Of a DNA stretch of 54,740 bases, positions 9,061-18,063 are shown in pieces. How positions within the stretch are numbered: position 1 is the stretch's first letter; each line of letters opens with the position of its first letter. The notes under the pieces are model-generated. The model saw nothing but the letters and a program-made list of their open reading frames with translations, did not search any database and was not told the origin of the DNA. Made by a program: the position numbers and the translations under genes. Origin of the DNA: Nocardia donostiensis (GTDB lineage Bacteria > Actinomycetota > Actinomycetes > Mycobacteriales > Mycobacteriaceae); contig NZ_MUKP01000034.1 in assembly GCF_002081715.1 (NCBI RefSeq), positions 1-54,740 of the forward strand, written 5' to 3'.

Positions 9061-9324
9061 CGTGCAGGCGCTTTGGCGCTGCGCCCGCAAGATCTCGACC
9101 CTGTACAGTCGCTGATCCTTCTTGTGCGAAAAGGGCGAAACCCAACTCTGGCAATCGGTCTCACCGACACTGATGCGCGCACTGTGCCGCCACGCCGAGG
9201 AGCGTGGCGCCGCTGCCACCGAACAGCGTGTGGCGCTGGCGCACGTGGCAGGCCAGATCCAGAAGTTCATCGACTCCGAGGCGGGCAACGGCCGGCTCGA
9301 GGGCGAGCGCAATCTGCCGGCCAC

Positions 9325-9987
9325 CGCGCTCAAGATCGACGGCCAGCGGGTGTCGGTGGTGACGAAGTGGAAGTCCTCGGCGTCGTAGGCCGACGCAGAC
9401 CAGTACGCCAGGATCGGAGCCTTGGGCGGTACCCGCAGCACGTACTGCTTCGACCCGTCGAGGTGGGCGCCCGAGGAGTCGCGAAAACTGGTCAGATAGG
9501 CCGCACCGGAACCGATCGGTGGTTTGGCCCCCGCGTGGAGGAACTTCTGCATCGCGAAGCCGAAACGAAACGGGGCGGCGCGCTCGTCTATCTCGGCGAG
9601 CGGACCGCGCTCCTGTGTGTGGGACTGCATGCCGGTGGCACTTCTCCAGTGCGTCGCCGGGTAGGTGCTCGGACGTTCCGCGCGGGGATTGAATTCGAGG
9701 TTGGCGATCATCTTCCGGCCGGTGTCGGCGGCCAGGCGTCGGCGGATGTCGTTCAACCGGGCCTCGGGAACCATCGCCTCCCGGTCCGCCACCACAGCAT
9801 CCGGGCCAACGGCGAACCCAGCAGCGACGACGAGGAAAGTGCTTGTGGCCGGAATCCGGAAATGCCTGGCGACTGACAGGTTGACATGGGTGCCGGACAG
9901 CAGCGAAATCGCGAACTCGTTCAGTGCGGCAGCGGTGCCACCTTCCGAGTACATAGGTGCGCAAAGGCTTTCGTCGATGGTCGACAT
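9325..9987 (-). pseudogene. DUF1254/DUF1214 protein, C-terminus lost
   Basis: The start ATG 9987 has GGAG five bases upstream. Residues 155-220 carry the DUF1214 core: PIGSGAAYLTSFRDSSGAHL, LDGSKQYVLRVP, LAYWSASAYDAEDFHF and TDTRWPS. The family normally continues for another 50-100 residues. Here the frame leaves the family around 9325 and, without a stop, reads on to 8824 through unrelated sequence and the PIN relic. The gene is therefore truncated, and whether the 388-residue hybrid is made is unknown. DUF1254/1214 proteins are often exported and functionally uncharacterised. Confidence 0.6.
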
Positions 9988-10063
9988 CAGATCTCCAGAC
10001 GAGCGCCACACCCGGCCCCGTGTGTCGGCGCTACGGGATCGGGTGAGCTTCACGGTTTCGAGG

Positions 10064-11245
10064 TCATCGCTCGGCGGCGGCGCCGACGATAGCGCGGAAG
10101 GCATGGATCGCTTCGCCCATGTTGATCTCGGAGTCGAGGTCTTCGCTGGTCTTGACGATCACGATGCCGTCTTTGGGTGAGACGTAGATGAACTGGCCGA
10201 GAATGCCGATCGCGGAGTAGTCGCCGCGGTCGCCGTCGCCGAGCCACCACTGATAGCCGTAGCCGTAGTTGTTCTCCGAGCTTTCGGGCTTGTCGGGACG
10301 CAGGTTGTGTGGCTGCAGGTGCGGGGCTGAGGCGTGGGTCGAGTCCTCGACCCACTGCTGGGGCACGACCTGCTTCCCACCGGCCCGGCCCTCACGCAGA
10401 TATAGCAGCCCGAATCGGGCGAAGTCGCGGACCGTCGCGTGATAGCAGCAGTAGCCGATGGCGTTGCCCTGGTAGTCCTTACCGATCAACGCCGAGGTCT
10501 GCATTCCTGCCGGCTTCCAGATCCGGTCCTGCACGTAATCCGCCAGCGGCGTCCCGGTCGCCTTCGACACGACCCAGCCGAGGACGAAGGTGTTCATCGA
10601 GTCGTAATTCCACGTGGTCCCCGCCGGCCGCTCCCGCTTGATCTCCTCGGCCTGGTCGGTCAGCGACGTGCCGGCGACCATGCGGATGGTGGTGGCGGTC
10701 GACCCCTTCGTCGGGTCGGCGTAGTCGGTCTCGTCGTAGGCGGTGCCCGACGACATCTGCAGAACGTCGCGGATGCTCACACCGTTGTAACCGCTCTTCG
10801 ACAGCTCCGGGATGTACTTGGTCACCGGATCATCGACGGAGGCGATCCGCCCCTCCGACACCGCGATCCCCACCGCGGTCGAGGTGATCGACTTCCCCAC
10901 CGACCACGAATTGAACCGGCTGGTGGCCGAATAGCCGTTGAAATAGCGCTCGTCAAGGATCTGGTTGTCCTTCATGACCAGGAACCCCCTGGTCGAGGAG
11001 CGCTGGAGGAAGTCGGCGACAGTGTTCGTCTTGCCGTTGTAGACGTAGGTCGCGTCCAGAGCCGTGAGCCCCCGAGCCGTCAGCTGCTCCGGCCGGTTCG
11101 ACGCCTGCGCGGTGTCGGTGAAGTAGAAGGGCACATGCGGCAACAGCGGTAACGGCAAGGCACCGTCCGCCTGCGCCGGGGCCGCCCATGGCGCCGTCAA
11201 CACCGCCGCCGCCGACACCGCTACGGCCAGGCTTCGCTTGAACAT
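10064..11245 (-). CDS. Exported serine hydrolase (class C beta-lactamase / esterase family)
   Basis: Starting at ATG 11245 the protein has 393 residues. Residues 1-27 (MFKRSLAVAVSAAAVLTAP...AQA) are a Sec signal peptide. The catalytic SxxK is SVGK in FNSWSVGKSITSTAVG, the Tyr-containing motif is likely NYDSMN, and the C-terminal region has WWLGDGDRGDY. It belongs to the Beta-lactamase (PF00144) superfamily of DD-peptidases, esterases and 6-aminohexanoate-dimer-hydrolase-like enzymes; the substrate cannot be read from sequence. It is divergent from a TetR regulator at 11337, with a palindrome between them, so TetR control is likely. Confidence 0.88.
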   Translation of the reverse strand: MFKRSLAVAVSAAAVLTAPWAAPAQADGALPLPLLPHVPFYFTDTAQASNRPEQLTARGLTALDATYVYNGKTNTVADFLQRSSTRGFLVMKDNQILDERYFNGYSATSRFNSWSVGKSITSTAVGIAVSEGRIASVDDPVTKYIPELSKSGYNGVSIRDVLQMSSGTAYDETDYADPTKGSTATTIRMVAGTSLTDQAEEIKRERPAGTTWNYDSMNTFVLGWVVSKATGTPLADYVQDRIWKPAGMQTSALIGKDYQGNAIGYCCYHATVRDFARFGLLYLREGRAGGKQVVPQQWVEDSTHASAPHLQPHNLRPDKPESSENNYGYGYQWWLGDGDRGDYSAIGILGQFIYVSPKDGIVIVKTSEDLDSEINMGEAIHAFRAIVGAAAER

Positions 11246-11288
11246 TCGCACTCCGTTCCTGTGAGGTGACCGGAATGCAACCATTCGA

Positions 11289-11311
11289 CACCACCGGTGT
11301 CAACAGTGGTG
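11289..11311. promoter_or_regulatory. Probable TetR operator in divergent intergenic region
   Basis: An inverted repeat CACCAC-N11-GTGGTG sits in the 91-bp space between the serine hydrolase start (11245) and the TetR start (11337). Its position and arm symmetry fit an operator for the adjacent TetR protein controlling both genes. Confidence 0.45.
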
Positions 11312-11336
11312 ATTAAATCGACGGTATGCTGTTCCG

Positions 11337-12023
11337 ATGCCAACGAGCCCTGCGACCTCGACCCGGAAGCGCCGTTCACGAGGTGTGCTCACCCCGGACC
11401 GGATCATCGAGGTGGCGATGGGCGTCATCGAGAGCGACGGCTCCGAGGCCCTCACCTTCCGGCGGCTCGGCACCGAGCTCGGAGTCGATCACACCGCGGT
11501 GCTGCGGCACTTCCGCGGCAAGGACGAACTGATGCTGGCGTTGGCCGATCGACTGATGGCCGAAGCACTCAGCGGTGTGGAGGTAACCGACGACTGGCGG
11601 GCAACCCTCAAGGATCTCGCTCAGCGGGTGCGGCTCGCCTGTCGCGCTCATCCGCAGCTGGCCGTCGCGGTGTCGGGCCGCACCGCGCGACGAGCGTCTG
11701 AATTCGACGGCGCCGAAATCGTGCTCGGCGCCCTCCTACGGGCCGGGCTGCAAGGCCGCGAAGCCGCATCGTGCTACCGAGCGCTGGTAGAGGTCGCACT
11801 GGCCTACTCATCAATGGAGGCCACGCTCATGGCCCTACCCGAGGAAGCCATGGCCGGCGACCGGGAGGCTTGGAGCCGCGAATATCTTGCCTTGCCCCCG
11901 GCCCGCTACCCCAGCATCGCCGCAGTCGCGCCGTACCTGGCCGAAGTAGACCAGGAAGATCAGTTCGACGTGGCACTCGATCTGTTCCTGGACGCCATCG
12001 AGCTCCGGTCCGGACGTGGATAG
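11337..12023 (+). CDS. TetR-family transcriptional regulator
   Basis: A 228-residue protein with an N-terminal TetR DNA-binding domain at about residues 18-65: LTPDRIIEVAMGVIESDG, then LTFRRLGTELGVDHTAVLRH with recognition helix HTAVLRHF. The variable ligand-binding half is helical and resembles the TetR_C group that senses hydrophobic compounds. It is divergently transcribed from the secreted serine hydrolase, its most likely target. No other gene follows within 600 bp. Confidence 0.9.
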   Translation: MPTSPATSTRKRRSRGVLTPDRIIEVAMGVIESDGSEALTFRRLGTELGVDHTAVLRHFRGKDELMLALADRLMAEALSGVEVTDDWRATLKDLAQRVRLACRAHPQLAVAVSGRTARRASEFDGAEIVLGALLRAGLQGREAASCYRALVEVALAYSSMEATLMALPEEAMAGDREAWSREYLALPPARYPSIAAVAPYLAEVDQEDQFDVALDLFLDAIELRSGRG

Positions 12024-12747
12024 CGTCGAGTCCCCTCCGGCCATCAGGGGCAACAGCACCCACGCGCGAGCATCGCGGCGAAACCATGTGAGGTGGATGC
12101 CACAAACCTCGACGCCGACGGGAGCAAGAGGCTCTAGTCGCCCTCAGGATTCCAACCGGAAGGGTGGTCCCGTCTCGACATCGTGATCGGCCTGCACGTT
12201 TCAATCGAGCAGTTGGTCGCGAAACTGACGGGTGGGTTCAGACGTATATTTCAGCAAGCTCGACAACTCTCGCTGCCCGCGCCACTTGCGGCCGGTAGGA
12301 CCCGTCCAGGCTGTTCGATTGCCCAACCTGCCCGAGTAACCCCTTTGCCCAATCGATTTCAGCTGGCAAAGGCGAAAGCAGTCGGTTGATCGGTCCGGCA
12401 TGTTCGGCCGCCCCTCGCCGCCACGAGCCGTTAGGCTGGCCGCCGCCTGACCATCCAGCCCCTTCGCGGTCAGAGCTGGTGGCAAGTCCATGGCTTGGTA
12501 CAGGCCTTCGAACAGTTCGACGGAGGGCGCATCGCCGCAGTGGTGTTGTGGCACTCCGGGGCCGTTGGTCGGTTGGTCCTCTTTTCCGGATCGTGAGCGG
12601 TCCCCGTTGGGCTCCAGAAGTGATCGCAGCGGTAGCAACCGGGCAGGAGATGGTGTCCGTCTCGCTGACCAGACGGCACCGTCGTACCGGTTCCTGTCCA
12701 GCCATCAACCCGGTGACGTATGGGAAGCGCTCGGTATTCATCGCCTC
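12024..12747. other. Gene-free interval
   Basis: About 0.7 kb with several overlapping open frames, none with a recognisable domain or credible start. Sequence from about 12590 on the plus strand may belong to the lost N-terminal part of the DUF4192 relic that follows, but I cannot support this. No repeats or RNA genes were seen. Confidence 0.4.
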
Positions 12748-13111
12748 ATGCTCGAGTTGGCGCAGATCGCGATGGCGTTGCGTGACCTGCGGGTGCGCAA
12801 TGCGATATTGGCGGTGACCGAGACCGAATACGCCGACGCGGCCGAACAGGTGTGTGCATGGTTGTCTCGTGTCCTGGCCAGTTCGGACCGCGTCCAGGCC
12901 GCCAGCCTGCTTTGCCTATACGCGCGGAGACGGCCCACTGGCGGGAATCGCCTTGGACTCCGCGCTGACCGCTGACCCGCGGCATTTGCTGGCCGCTCTG
13001 GTGCACACCGCACTGCAAGCGGGCCTGCCACCGGAACGTATACGAATGTTGGCGCGCGCCGGCCGGGAGGTCGCCGACGATCTCGGTGTCGACATGCCCA
13101 CGGCGCTTTGA
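12748..13111 (+). pseudogene. DUF4192 protein, C-terminal fragment with frameshift
   Basis: The first segment reads MALRDLRVRNAILAV and ASSDRVQAASLLCL. The continuation in another frame reads AYTRGDGPLAGIALDSALTA, then LLAALVHTALQAGLPPERIR, ending with the stop at 13111. Together they match the C-terminal half of DUF4192, where RGDG.LA..ALD.AL is the hallmark. The shift lies near 12915-12930. DUF4192 proteins are actinobacterial, about 350-400 residues long, and of unknown function. Only the last third survives. Confidence 0.65.
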
Positions 13112-13289
13112 CCGGCTGGGTGCCCGCATCTGGACTCGGCCGGAAGACGATTGGTTTCAAGGGGCGCGCCTCGGTGAAGGCGTTTCTGCGAGGTAGCGGT
13201 TACGCCGCCGCAGTTTCGCTGGTTCGTGTGCAGGGCCGGTGCTGTCACAACATGTGAGACGGCCCGTAGTGCGCCTGCCCGAGCAGCGT

Positions 13290-13838
13290 CTATCCCGGCG
13301 TTCCTGCGCTGTCATCGTCGGCTGCCCTGCCCAACGTCACCGCCGACCGCGACGGCGGGTGGGGGTCTGGACCAGTTTCGACAGGCTGCGACGTGCGGCC
13401 AGCAGATAGAGGTGGCCGGTGGTCGCTGGTATCACCGTCAGTGGTCGCGCGGGCGGCGTTGATGAGCTGACGGGCTTGCTTGGGGGTGATTTCCAGCAGG
13501 TCGGCGACCTCGTGGTCGGTTTGCCCTTGGTCGCGGATCGTGGCCGCGGCGTAGGCTTGGCGCGCTTGGTGTTCGGCGATCTGCTCGGCTGCGCGTGCCT
13601 GCACAGCGATGATCTGTTGTTGCAGTGCCTCGACGTCGCGGTCGCGTGCGATCTGACACGCGGTGATCGCGTCCCACGCTGCGATGTACTGCTTCACTGC
13701 ACCAGTGATGACCTGTTCACGGTGCCGAGCCTGCTGACGACGCTCACGAGTGCGTTCTCTCGCGCGTTCCAATCGTTGACGAACATCAGGATTACGCAGC
13801 GTAGGACGCGTGGACCGATTCGACCCTGATTTCGGCAT
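13290..13838 (-). CDS. Coiled-coil protein with C-terminal HTH-like segment, unknown function
   Basis: ATG 13838 follows an AAGGAG site at ideal spacing; the product has 182 residues. Residues 20-105 are a long charged helix (RLERARERTRERRQQARHR and EALQQQIIAVQARAAEQIAE) likely to form a coiled coil. Residues 112-135 (TDHEVADLLEITPKQARQLI) look like a sigma-4/MerR-type helix-turn-helix. The last 45 residues are disordered and proline-rich. The layout suggests a small DNA-binding protein; no enzymatic domain is seen. I do not recognise a named family. Confidence 0.6.
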   Translation of the reverse strand: MPKSGSNRSTRPTLRNPDVRQRLERARERTRERRQQARHREQVITGAVKQYIAAWDAITACQIARDRDVEALQQQIIAVQARAAEQIAEHQARQAYAAATIRDQGQTDHEVADLLEITPKQARQLINAARATTDGDTSDHRPPLSAGRTSQPVETGPDPHPPSRSAVTLGRAADDDSAGTPG

Positions 13839-13948
13839 GGCCGGGCTCCTTCGTTGGCCCGTCTGCCTGATCTCCCACCCGCCAGGATACCGGGCCGTGC
13901 AGCGCTCCCGACATGTTTCGGTGGGCCGCTGTCACGGACACACCGGTG

Positions 13949-14335
13949 TCAACGGCTGACATCTGGACGTTTTCGATCGCGGACCTCGAGGGTCTTGCGA
14001 CCGTTGCGTTCGACCTTGCGGATGTCGAACCGGCCGGTGGCATTGATCAGCCCGAGGTCGGTGTCATAGCCCCACCGCTCGGGCATCCACTCGGCATCGG
14101 CACATTCGAGTGCGGCGACCACCTTGCCATGATCCGGCGGTTGATATCGCGTCGGTAGTCGATCTGTTCAGGGTGACGCAGCTCGTGGGCCATGAGGGCC
14201 GCGATGCGGCAGGCTTTGCGGTCGTCTGGAGCGGTGGCGTGCTCGGAGGCCCGAGTCAGCAGCGTGTGGACCTGTGACCAGAGCGACCCGATCGCGACCA
14301 GCACGATCTTCACCGAGGTCAGCACTAGTTGTTGC
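13949..14335 (-). pseudogene. Frameshifted remnant of an unrecognised conserved-looking protein
   Basis: One frame gives LLTRASEHATAPDDRKACR, then ALMAHELRHPEQIDYRRDIN. From about 14140 the sense moves to another frame that reads GKVVAALECADAEWMPERWG, then TDLGLINATGRFDIRKVERN, and ends RKRPDVSR at 13949. Both pieces have coding-like composition and are adjacent and collinear, so a single-base shift separates halves of one former protein. I do not recognise the family. The 5' part overlaps the AraC gene start. Confidence 0.4.
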
Positions 14336-14354
14336 GGGACAACACGTTGTTGAG

Positions 14355-15203
14355 ATGTCCCTTCTGTCTGGTGAGGCTGTCGAGGGGTGCGACTATGTGA
14401 CGGTGGAGCTACGTCACGCATGTCTCGCCCTGGGCATCGGCGCGGTGGCTGTCAGTGAACACGACGGAGCGTCGCGTCTGCATCGGGCCGCCCCTGGGCT
14501 CTCGGCTCGATTGGTGGTGAGCCTGGACGGCCCGATCGAGGTCCACTACGACACAAGGGTCCGCCACGTTCGGGCAATCGTCGCCGGGTTCATGCGTCCG
14601 GGAATCGTGGCGGCGGCCACGACTCTGCGTTCGCAGCAGCCGATCGCCTACGTAGAGTTGTCGCCATCGGCATTGCAACGTCTGACCGGGGTGCCGCTGA
14701 GTGAGGTAGACGCTGGCGGTGTGAGCGCCGATGCGGTTCTTCCATGGGTGAATTCACTGTCTGAAGAACTCGCCGACCGGCCGGTCGATCAACGAGAGGC
14801 GGTCTTGCGTGCAAGGCTTCTCGACCAGCTGCATCGGACTGATCACGGCGGCGAGCCCGAAGACGCCTTCCGAGCACTGGATCTGATCAGAGACACGCGA
14901 GGTGCGGTGTCGGTGGAAGACTTGGCGCAAGCGTCCCACCTGAGCCCTCGGCGGCTACGGTATGTGATGCAGCGCTCCCTGGGAGTCAGCCCCAAGTTCG
15001 CTTCTCGGGTCGCACGCTTGGGTTCCGCTTTGATAGGTGCTAGCGCAGGGGCGGGCTCTTGGGCCGAGGTTGCCGCCGAGTACGGCTACCACGACCAGAG
15101 TCACCTTGTGCATGATTTCCGTGACCTGATGGGCACGAGTCCCACCGCCTGGCTTGATGAAGAGGGCCGAAATCTACAAGGCTGGCAGCGCCCCACCCCA
15201 TGA
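14355..15203 (+). CDS. AraC-family transcriptional regulator
   Basis: A 282-residue protein counted from ATG 14355. The last 100 residues hold two helix-turn-helices of the AraC type: VEDLAQASHLSPRRLRYVMQ, then SPKFASRVARLG, and AEVAAEYGYHDQSHLVHDFR with the terminal TSPTAWL. The N-terminal 170 residues form a less conserved ligand-binding region. The VOC-family gene 11 bp downstream is probably co-transcribed, a common AraC/VOC pairing. An earlier start at 14274 is possible but would run into the neighbouring relic. Confidence 0.85.
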   Translation: MSLLSGEAVEGCDYVTVELRHACLALGIGAVAVSEHDGASRLHRAAPGLSARLVVSLDGPIEVHYDTRVRHVRAIVAGFMRPGIVAAATTLRSQQPIAYVELSPSALQRLTGVPLSEVDAGGVSADAVLPWVNSLSEELADRPVDQREAVLRARLLDQLHRTDHGGEPEDAFRALDLIRDTRGAVSVEDLAQASHLSPRRLRYVMQRSLGVSPKFASRVARLGSALIGASAGAGSWAEVAAEYGYHDQSHLVHDFRDLMGTSPTAWLDEEGRNLQGWQRPTP

Positions 15204-15213
15204 CGATAGGGGC

Positions 15214-15609
15214 ATGAATAGCCAACTGCTCCCCAAACTCCTGGTCTCCGACGCCGACGCAGCGATCACCTACTACACCCGGGCGCTCGACGCCCAGGTG
15301 CAACTTCGAGTCGCCGATAACCACGGCATCGTCAACCACGCCGAACTCACACTCGGCTCCGTCGCGTTCGCGCTAGCGCAGAGCGTGGAGGAATGGGGAT
15401 GGAATGATCCACGATCAATTGGCGGCTCGCCCGTCTTGATCCTGCTCACAGTGCCGGACCCTGACGTGACAGCGGAGCGCATGGTGCGTCATGGAGCCGA
15501 GATCGTGATCCCTATCGACGACCGGCTGTACGGCAAGCGGCAAGGCAGGGTCAAAGACCCGTTCGGACATCTCTGGGTCATCAGCGGGGACCTTCGTCAG
15601 GTTCGATGA
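15214..15609 (+). CDS. VOC-family (glyoxalase/PhnB-like) protein
   Basis: A 131-residue protein from ATG 15214, preceded by GATAGGGG. It shows the paired beta-alpha-beta-beta-beta VOC fold: LLVSDADAAITYYTRALDAQ, HAELTLGSVAFALA, then VTAERMVRHGAEIVIPIDD and GRVKDPFGHLWVIS with the DPFGH.W signature. Members bind a metal and act on small molecules or sequester antibiotics; metal ligands here may be degenerate. The stop overlaps the ATG of a transposase relic at 15606. Confidence 0.88.
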   Translation: MNSQLLPKLLVSDADAAITYYTRALDAQVQLRVADNHGIVNHAELTLGSVAFALAQSVEEWGWNDPRSIGGSPVLILLTVPDPDVTAERMVRHGAEIVIPIDDRLYGKRQGRVKDPFGHLWVISGDLRQVR

Positions 15610-15995
15610 CTCATCGGAATTCGCCGCTGAGCTTCGAAGGCCGGCGTCGGCTCGTCGAGCGCTGCCGCACCCGACCAATGGCGCACGTGGCGGCCGAGAT
15701 GGGAATCTCTCGGGCATGCGCGTCCAAGTGGGTGAATCGGTGGCGCCGCTACGGGGGCGGTGGGATCGATGCCACGATCCCGGTCCCGGCCGATCAAGCC
15801 GGACACCGCCGCAACCGCGGACGCCAGGGCGGACGATCACCGGCCTTCGACCGGGAGATCTACCGGCACCGCAACACCATCGAACGTGGCATCAACCGGC
15901 TCAAACAACACCGCGCTGTCGCTACCCGCTACGAGAAACTCGCCACCCGCTACCTCGATGTCATCCAGATCGCCGCCATCGACCAATGGTTGTGA
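15606..15995 (+). mobile_element. Chimeric transposase relic: IS481 N-terminus joined to IS5-type C-terminus
   Basis: Residues 1-50 (FEGRRRLVERCRTRPMAHVA, ISRACASKWVNRWRRYG) are the HTH start of actinobacterial IS481 transposases. From about residue 75 the text changes to YRHRNTIERGINRLKQHRAV and ATRYLDVIQIAAIDQWL, the C-terminal end of IS5-family transposases. Both are fragments, yet they share one open frame of 129 residues, so the join near 15770-15830 is in frame. Neither catalytic core is present; transposition is impossible. The two elements were probably nested or fused by deletion. Confidence 0.72.
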
Positions 15996-16049
15996 CCTCG
16001 ACACCTACTTCGAGACACCGCCTAACCCGCGTCGGGGCCAAGCCGGTCG

Positions 16050-16395
16050 ATGTCGGCGGAGTTGTCCGAACTCATACGTGACGGGCTGTGGGCGGTACGG
16101 CCGAAGCAGTTGGGCAGCAGCATCACGACGTTTGCCTCGACCTTCACCACAATGTTCGTCGAGCGCCAGCAGGTGCAAGAAGCTGTGCGCGATGTCACCT
16201 CGCCAATACTGTTGCTGTGGGGCAAGGCCGATCATCTGATCGCACGAGGATGGATCGGCGACTGGTCGACGCGTCGGCCCGACTGGACACCGACGGTCAT
16301 CGCGGGTGCGGGACACGCGTTGCAGCTCGAAGTCCCGCTGTCTACGTTTAGGCAGTTGGCGATTGGCTCCCGCCGGTCGGGAACTGATCCCCACA
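16050..16395 (+). pseudogene. C-terminal fragment of an alpha/beta hydrolase
   Basis: The frame from ATG 16050 carries SPILLLWGKADHLIARGWIG, with the catalytic Asp in GKAD. It ends with TVIAGAGHALQLEVP, containing the catalytic His of the alpha/beta-hydrolase triad. The nucleophile-elbow half is missing; stops occur just upstream. After about 16350 similarity ends although the frame stays open to 16916 as antisense of the next gene. Confidence 0.65.
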
Positions 16396-16499
16396 TCCGT
16401 TGCAGCGCCTCAACCGATCTCGCCGATAGCCGGATCAGTCAAGTGCGGCAACAATTTCTGAGCCAGGACAACCGACACGGACGAGGTGCCTGCTTCCGG

Positions 16500-17324
16500 T
16501 CAGAAGCCGTAACGCACCACCCAGACGCCGCGGCGGGCCTGGGCTCGCCAGCGCGCGAACAGCGCGGCGAGGAGTCGGTATCCGATGTTGAGCTGTCCGG
16601 CCTCCGGGGAGGCGTCCCCGAACTGCTCTTCGAGGAAGGTGAGTTCAGGGTTGAGAGCGACCACGTCTCGTGGCTCGTTGATCCCGAAACCCCGGTAATC
16701 TGCGGGCATTCCCACTACTTTTGTGTAGCGGCCGTTCATCCGGGCGACGAGTTTGGTGTAGGCGTTGAAGACGAGTTCACCACCGGCGAAGTGGTCGGTG
16801 ATGTGGGTGAGTATCCGTCTGTTGTCGGATTCGGTGAGGAATCCGAGCACGCCGTCGGCAACAAGGACGGTCGGGCGGTCGGCGGGGATCGTGTCGGTCC
16901 AGTTCGGGTCGAGTAGTGAGATGCCGATCTGGTGGGCGTTGGCCCGCTGCGGCAGCAGGGCTTTCCGTAGCTCGATGACCTCGGGGAAGTCGATGTCGAA
17001 CCAATCGACGGTGTCGGGTGGATCGAGGCGGAACATGCGTGTTTCGAGGCCGCAGCCGAGTTCGACGACCACGGCGTGGGGATAGTCGTGTAGGTAGTTG
17101 CGGACTGCTCGGTCGAGCATGCTGCTGCGGATCGCGATCGCGGCCGGAACGCCGAGTGTCAGCTTGACCGTGTCGAGGTCGTAGTCGAGCCGGCGGACGA
17201 GTTCGGCTGCCAGGTCGTCGCCCAGGATGGGTTTCTTCTCCGTGCTGTCGAGGGCTCGGCCTTTCAGGGTGATCAGCAGGGTTTTCGCCAGAGGTGTGAG
17301 GTGGTCGATGGAGTGTGTTGTCAT
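16500..17324 (-). CDS. Class I SAM-dependent methyltransferase (leucine carboxyl methyltransferase family)
   Basis: A 274-residue protein. VVVELGCGLETRMFRLD near residue 88 is the SAM-binding motif I of the LCM/PPM1-like O-methyltransferases common in actinomycetes. DWFDIDFPEVIELRKAL is the acidic motif II, and VADGVLGFLTESDNR fits motif IV. Its ATG overlaps the stop of the upstream TetR gene (ATGA, 17321-17324), so both are translated from one message driven by the operator at 18028-18063. The substrate, presumably a small carboxylate or hydroxyl compound, is unknown. Confidence 0.9.
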   Translation of the reverse strand: MTTHSIDHLTPLAKTLLITLKGRALDSTEKKPILGDDLAAELVRRLDYDLDTVKLTLGVPAAIAIRSSMLDRAVRNYLHDYPHAVVVELGCGLETRMFRLDPPDTVDWFDIDFPEVIELRKALLPQRANAHQIGISLLDPNWTDTIPADRPTVLVADGVLGFLTESDNRRILTHITDHFAGGELVFNAYTKLVARMNGRYTKVVGMPADYRGFGINEPRDVVALNPELTFLEEQFGDASPEAGQLNIGYRLLAALFARWRAQARRGVWVVRYGF

Positions 17325-18019
17325 TGTTGCTCTCCGGTCTGGGCGGCGTGGTCACGGAAGCTGTGGTGGTATGTCGCGGTGGAGTCCCGGATCCGTTCTG
17401 CGGTGGGTGAGGTAGCGAATTCGCCCATGGCGGCGTAGAGGTCCAGCATTGCCGTCCCGATCCGGGTCGCGTGTGCGCTGTCGAGCGGGTCTGCGCCGAA
17501 TCGCCTGGCGAGGTGGTCGTGGAGTACGACCGTCCCGCTGTGCATGGCGGCCATCACCGAGGCCGCATCTCGGACCCGCGACGAATCCGGCGGGAAGCGG
17601 TCCGGCCAGGTGTGGCTGAGGAAATCCGCTGCACCCGCGGCGAGTTCGTCGAACACCTCGGCCGCTGCGGCCGAGCCGTCGATCATTGCCCGGGCGAGAT
17701 AACGCAGCAGTGGGCCGCTGGTCGCGTAGAGATCGGCCAGCGGTCCGGGTTCGCCCAGGGTGTCCTCGGTGGCGCTACGGGTCAGCTTCCGGCGGAATTC
17801 GTCGACGACGACATCGTCACAGGCTTGCCGCAGCGCGTCTTTGGATCGGAAGTGGTGTTGCACGAGCCCGAGTGACACACCGGCGGCTTCCGCTATCCCG
17901 CGCATCGTGGCGCCTTTGACGCCGTGTTCGGCGAACTGTTCCAAGGCGGCGTCTCTGATCCTGGCCCGTGCCGTCAGGTCCCCCGGAGCGCGGACGTGGG
18001 CGCCGATGTCCGAATCCAT
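17321..18019 (-). CDS. TetR-family regulator of the methyltransferase operon
   Basis: Starting at ATG 18019 (MDSDIGAHVRAPGDL) the protein has 232 residues. The TetR HTH is at residues 17-62: RIRDAALEQFAEHGVKGATM, RGIAEAAGVSLGLVQHHFRS. Starts further upstream would fall inside the tandem palindromes and are unlikely. It overlaps the downstream methyltransferase by 4 bp. Autoregulation through the adjacent palindromes is the natural reading. Ligand unknown. Confidence 0.9.
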   Translation of the reverse strand: MDSDIGAHVRAPGDLTARARIRDAALEQFAEHGVKGATMRGIAEAAGVSLGLVQHHFRSKDALRQACDDVVVDEFRRKLTRSATEDTLGEPGPLADLYATSGPLLRYLARAMIDGSAAAAEVFDELAAGAADFLSHTWPDRFPPDSSRVRDAASVMAAMHSGTVVLHDHLARRFGADPLDSAHATRIGTAMLDLYAAMGEFATSPTAERIRDSTATYHHSFRDHAAQTGEQQ

Positions 18020-18027
18020 AACATGGA

Positions 18028-18063
18028 CAATACATAGGTATTGTGTGCAATACAAACGTATTG
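18028..18063. promoter_or_regulatory. Tandem palindromic operator (two 16-bp sites)
   Basis: Two near-identical inverted repeats, CAATAC-ATAG-GTATTG (18028-18043) and CAATAC-AAAC-GTATTG (18048-18063), have identical arms. Their centres are exactly 20 bp apart, two helical turns, so bound dimers would lie on the same DNA face. They end 8 bp before the TetR start codon and must overlap its promoter or 5' leader. This is a strong candidate for cooperative TetR autoregulation. Confidence 0.75.

Noticed and set aside
9122..9388. Plus-strand 88-residue frame with natural-looking composition
   Set aside because: No family recognised, no ribosome site, and it lies antisense to the DUF1214/PIN chimera; left uncalled, though it is the best explanation for the odd middle of that chimera if it proves real.
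10439..11152. Plus-strand 237-residue open frame
   Set aside because: It lies entirely antisense to the serine hydrolase, whose signal peptide and SxxK motif are clear.
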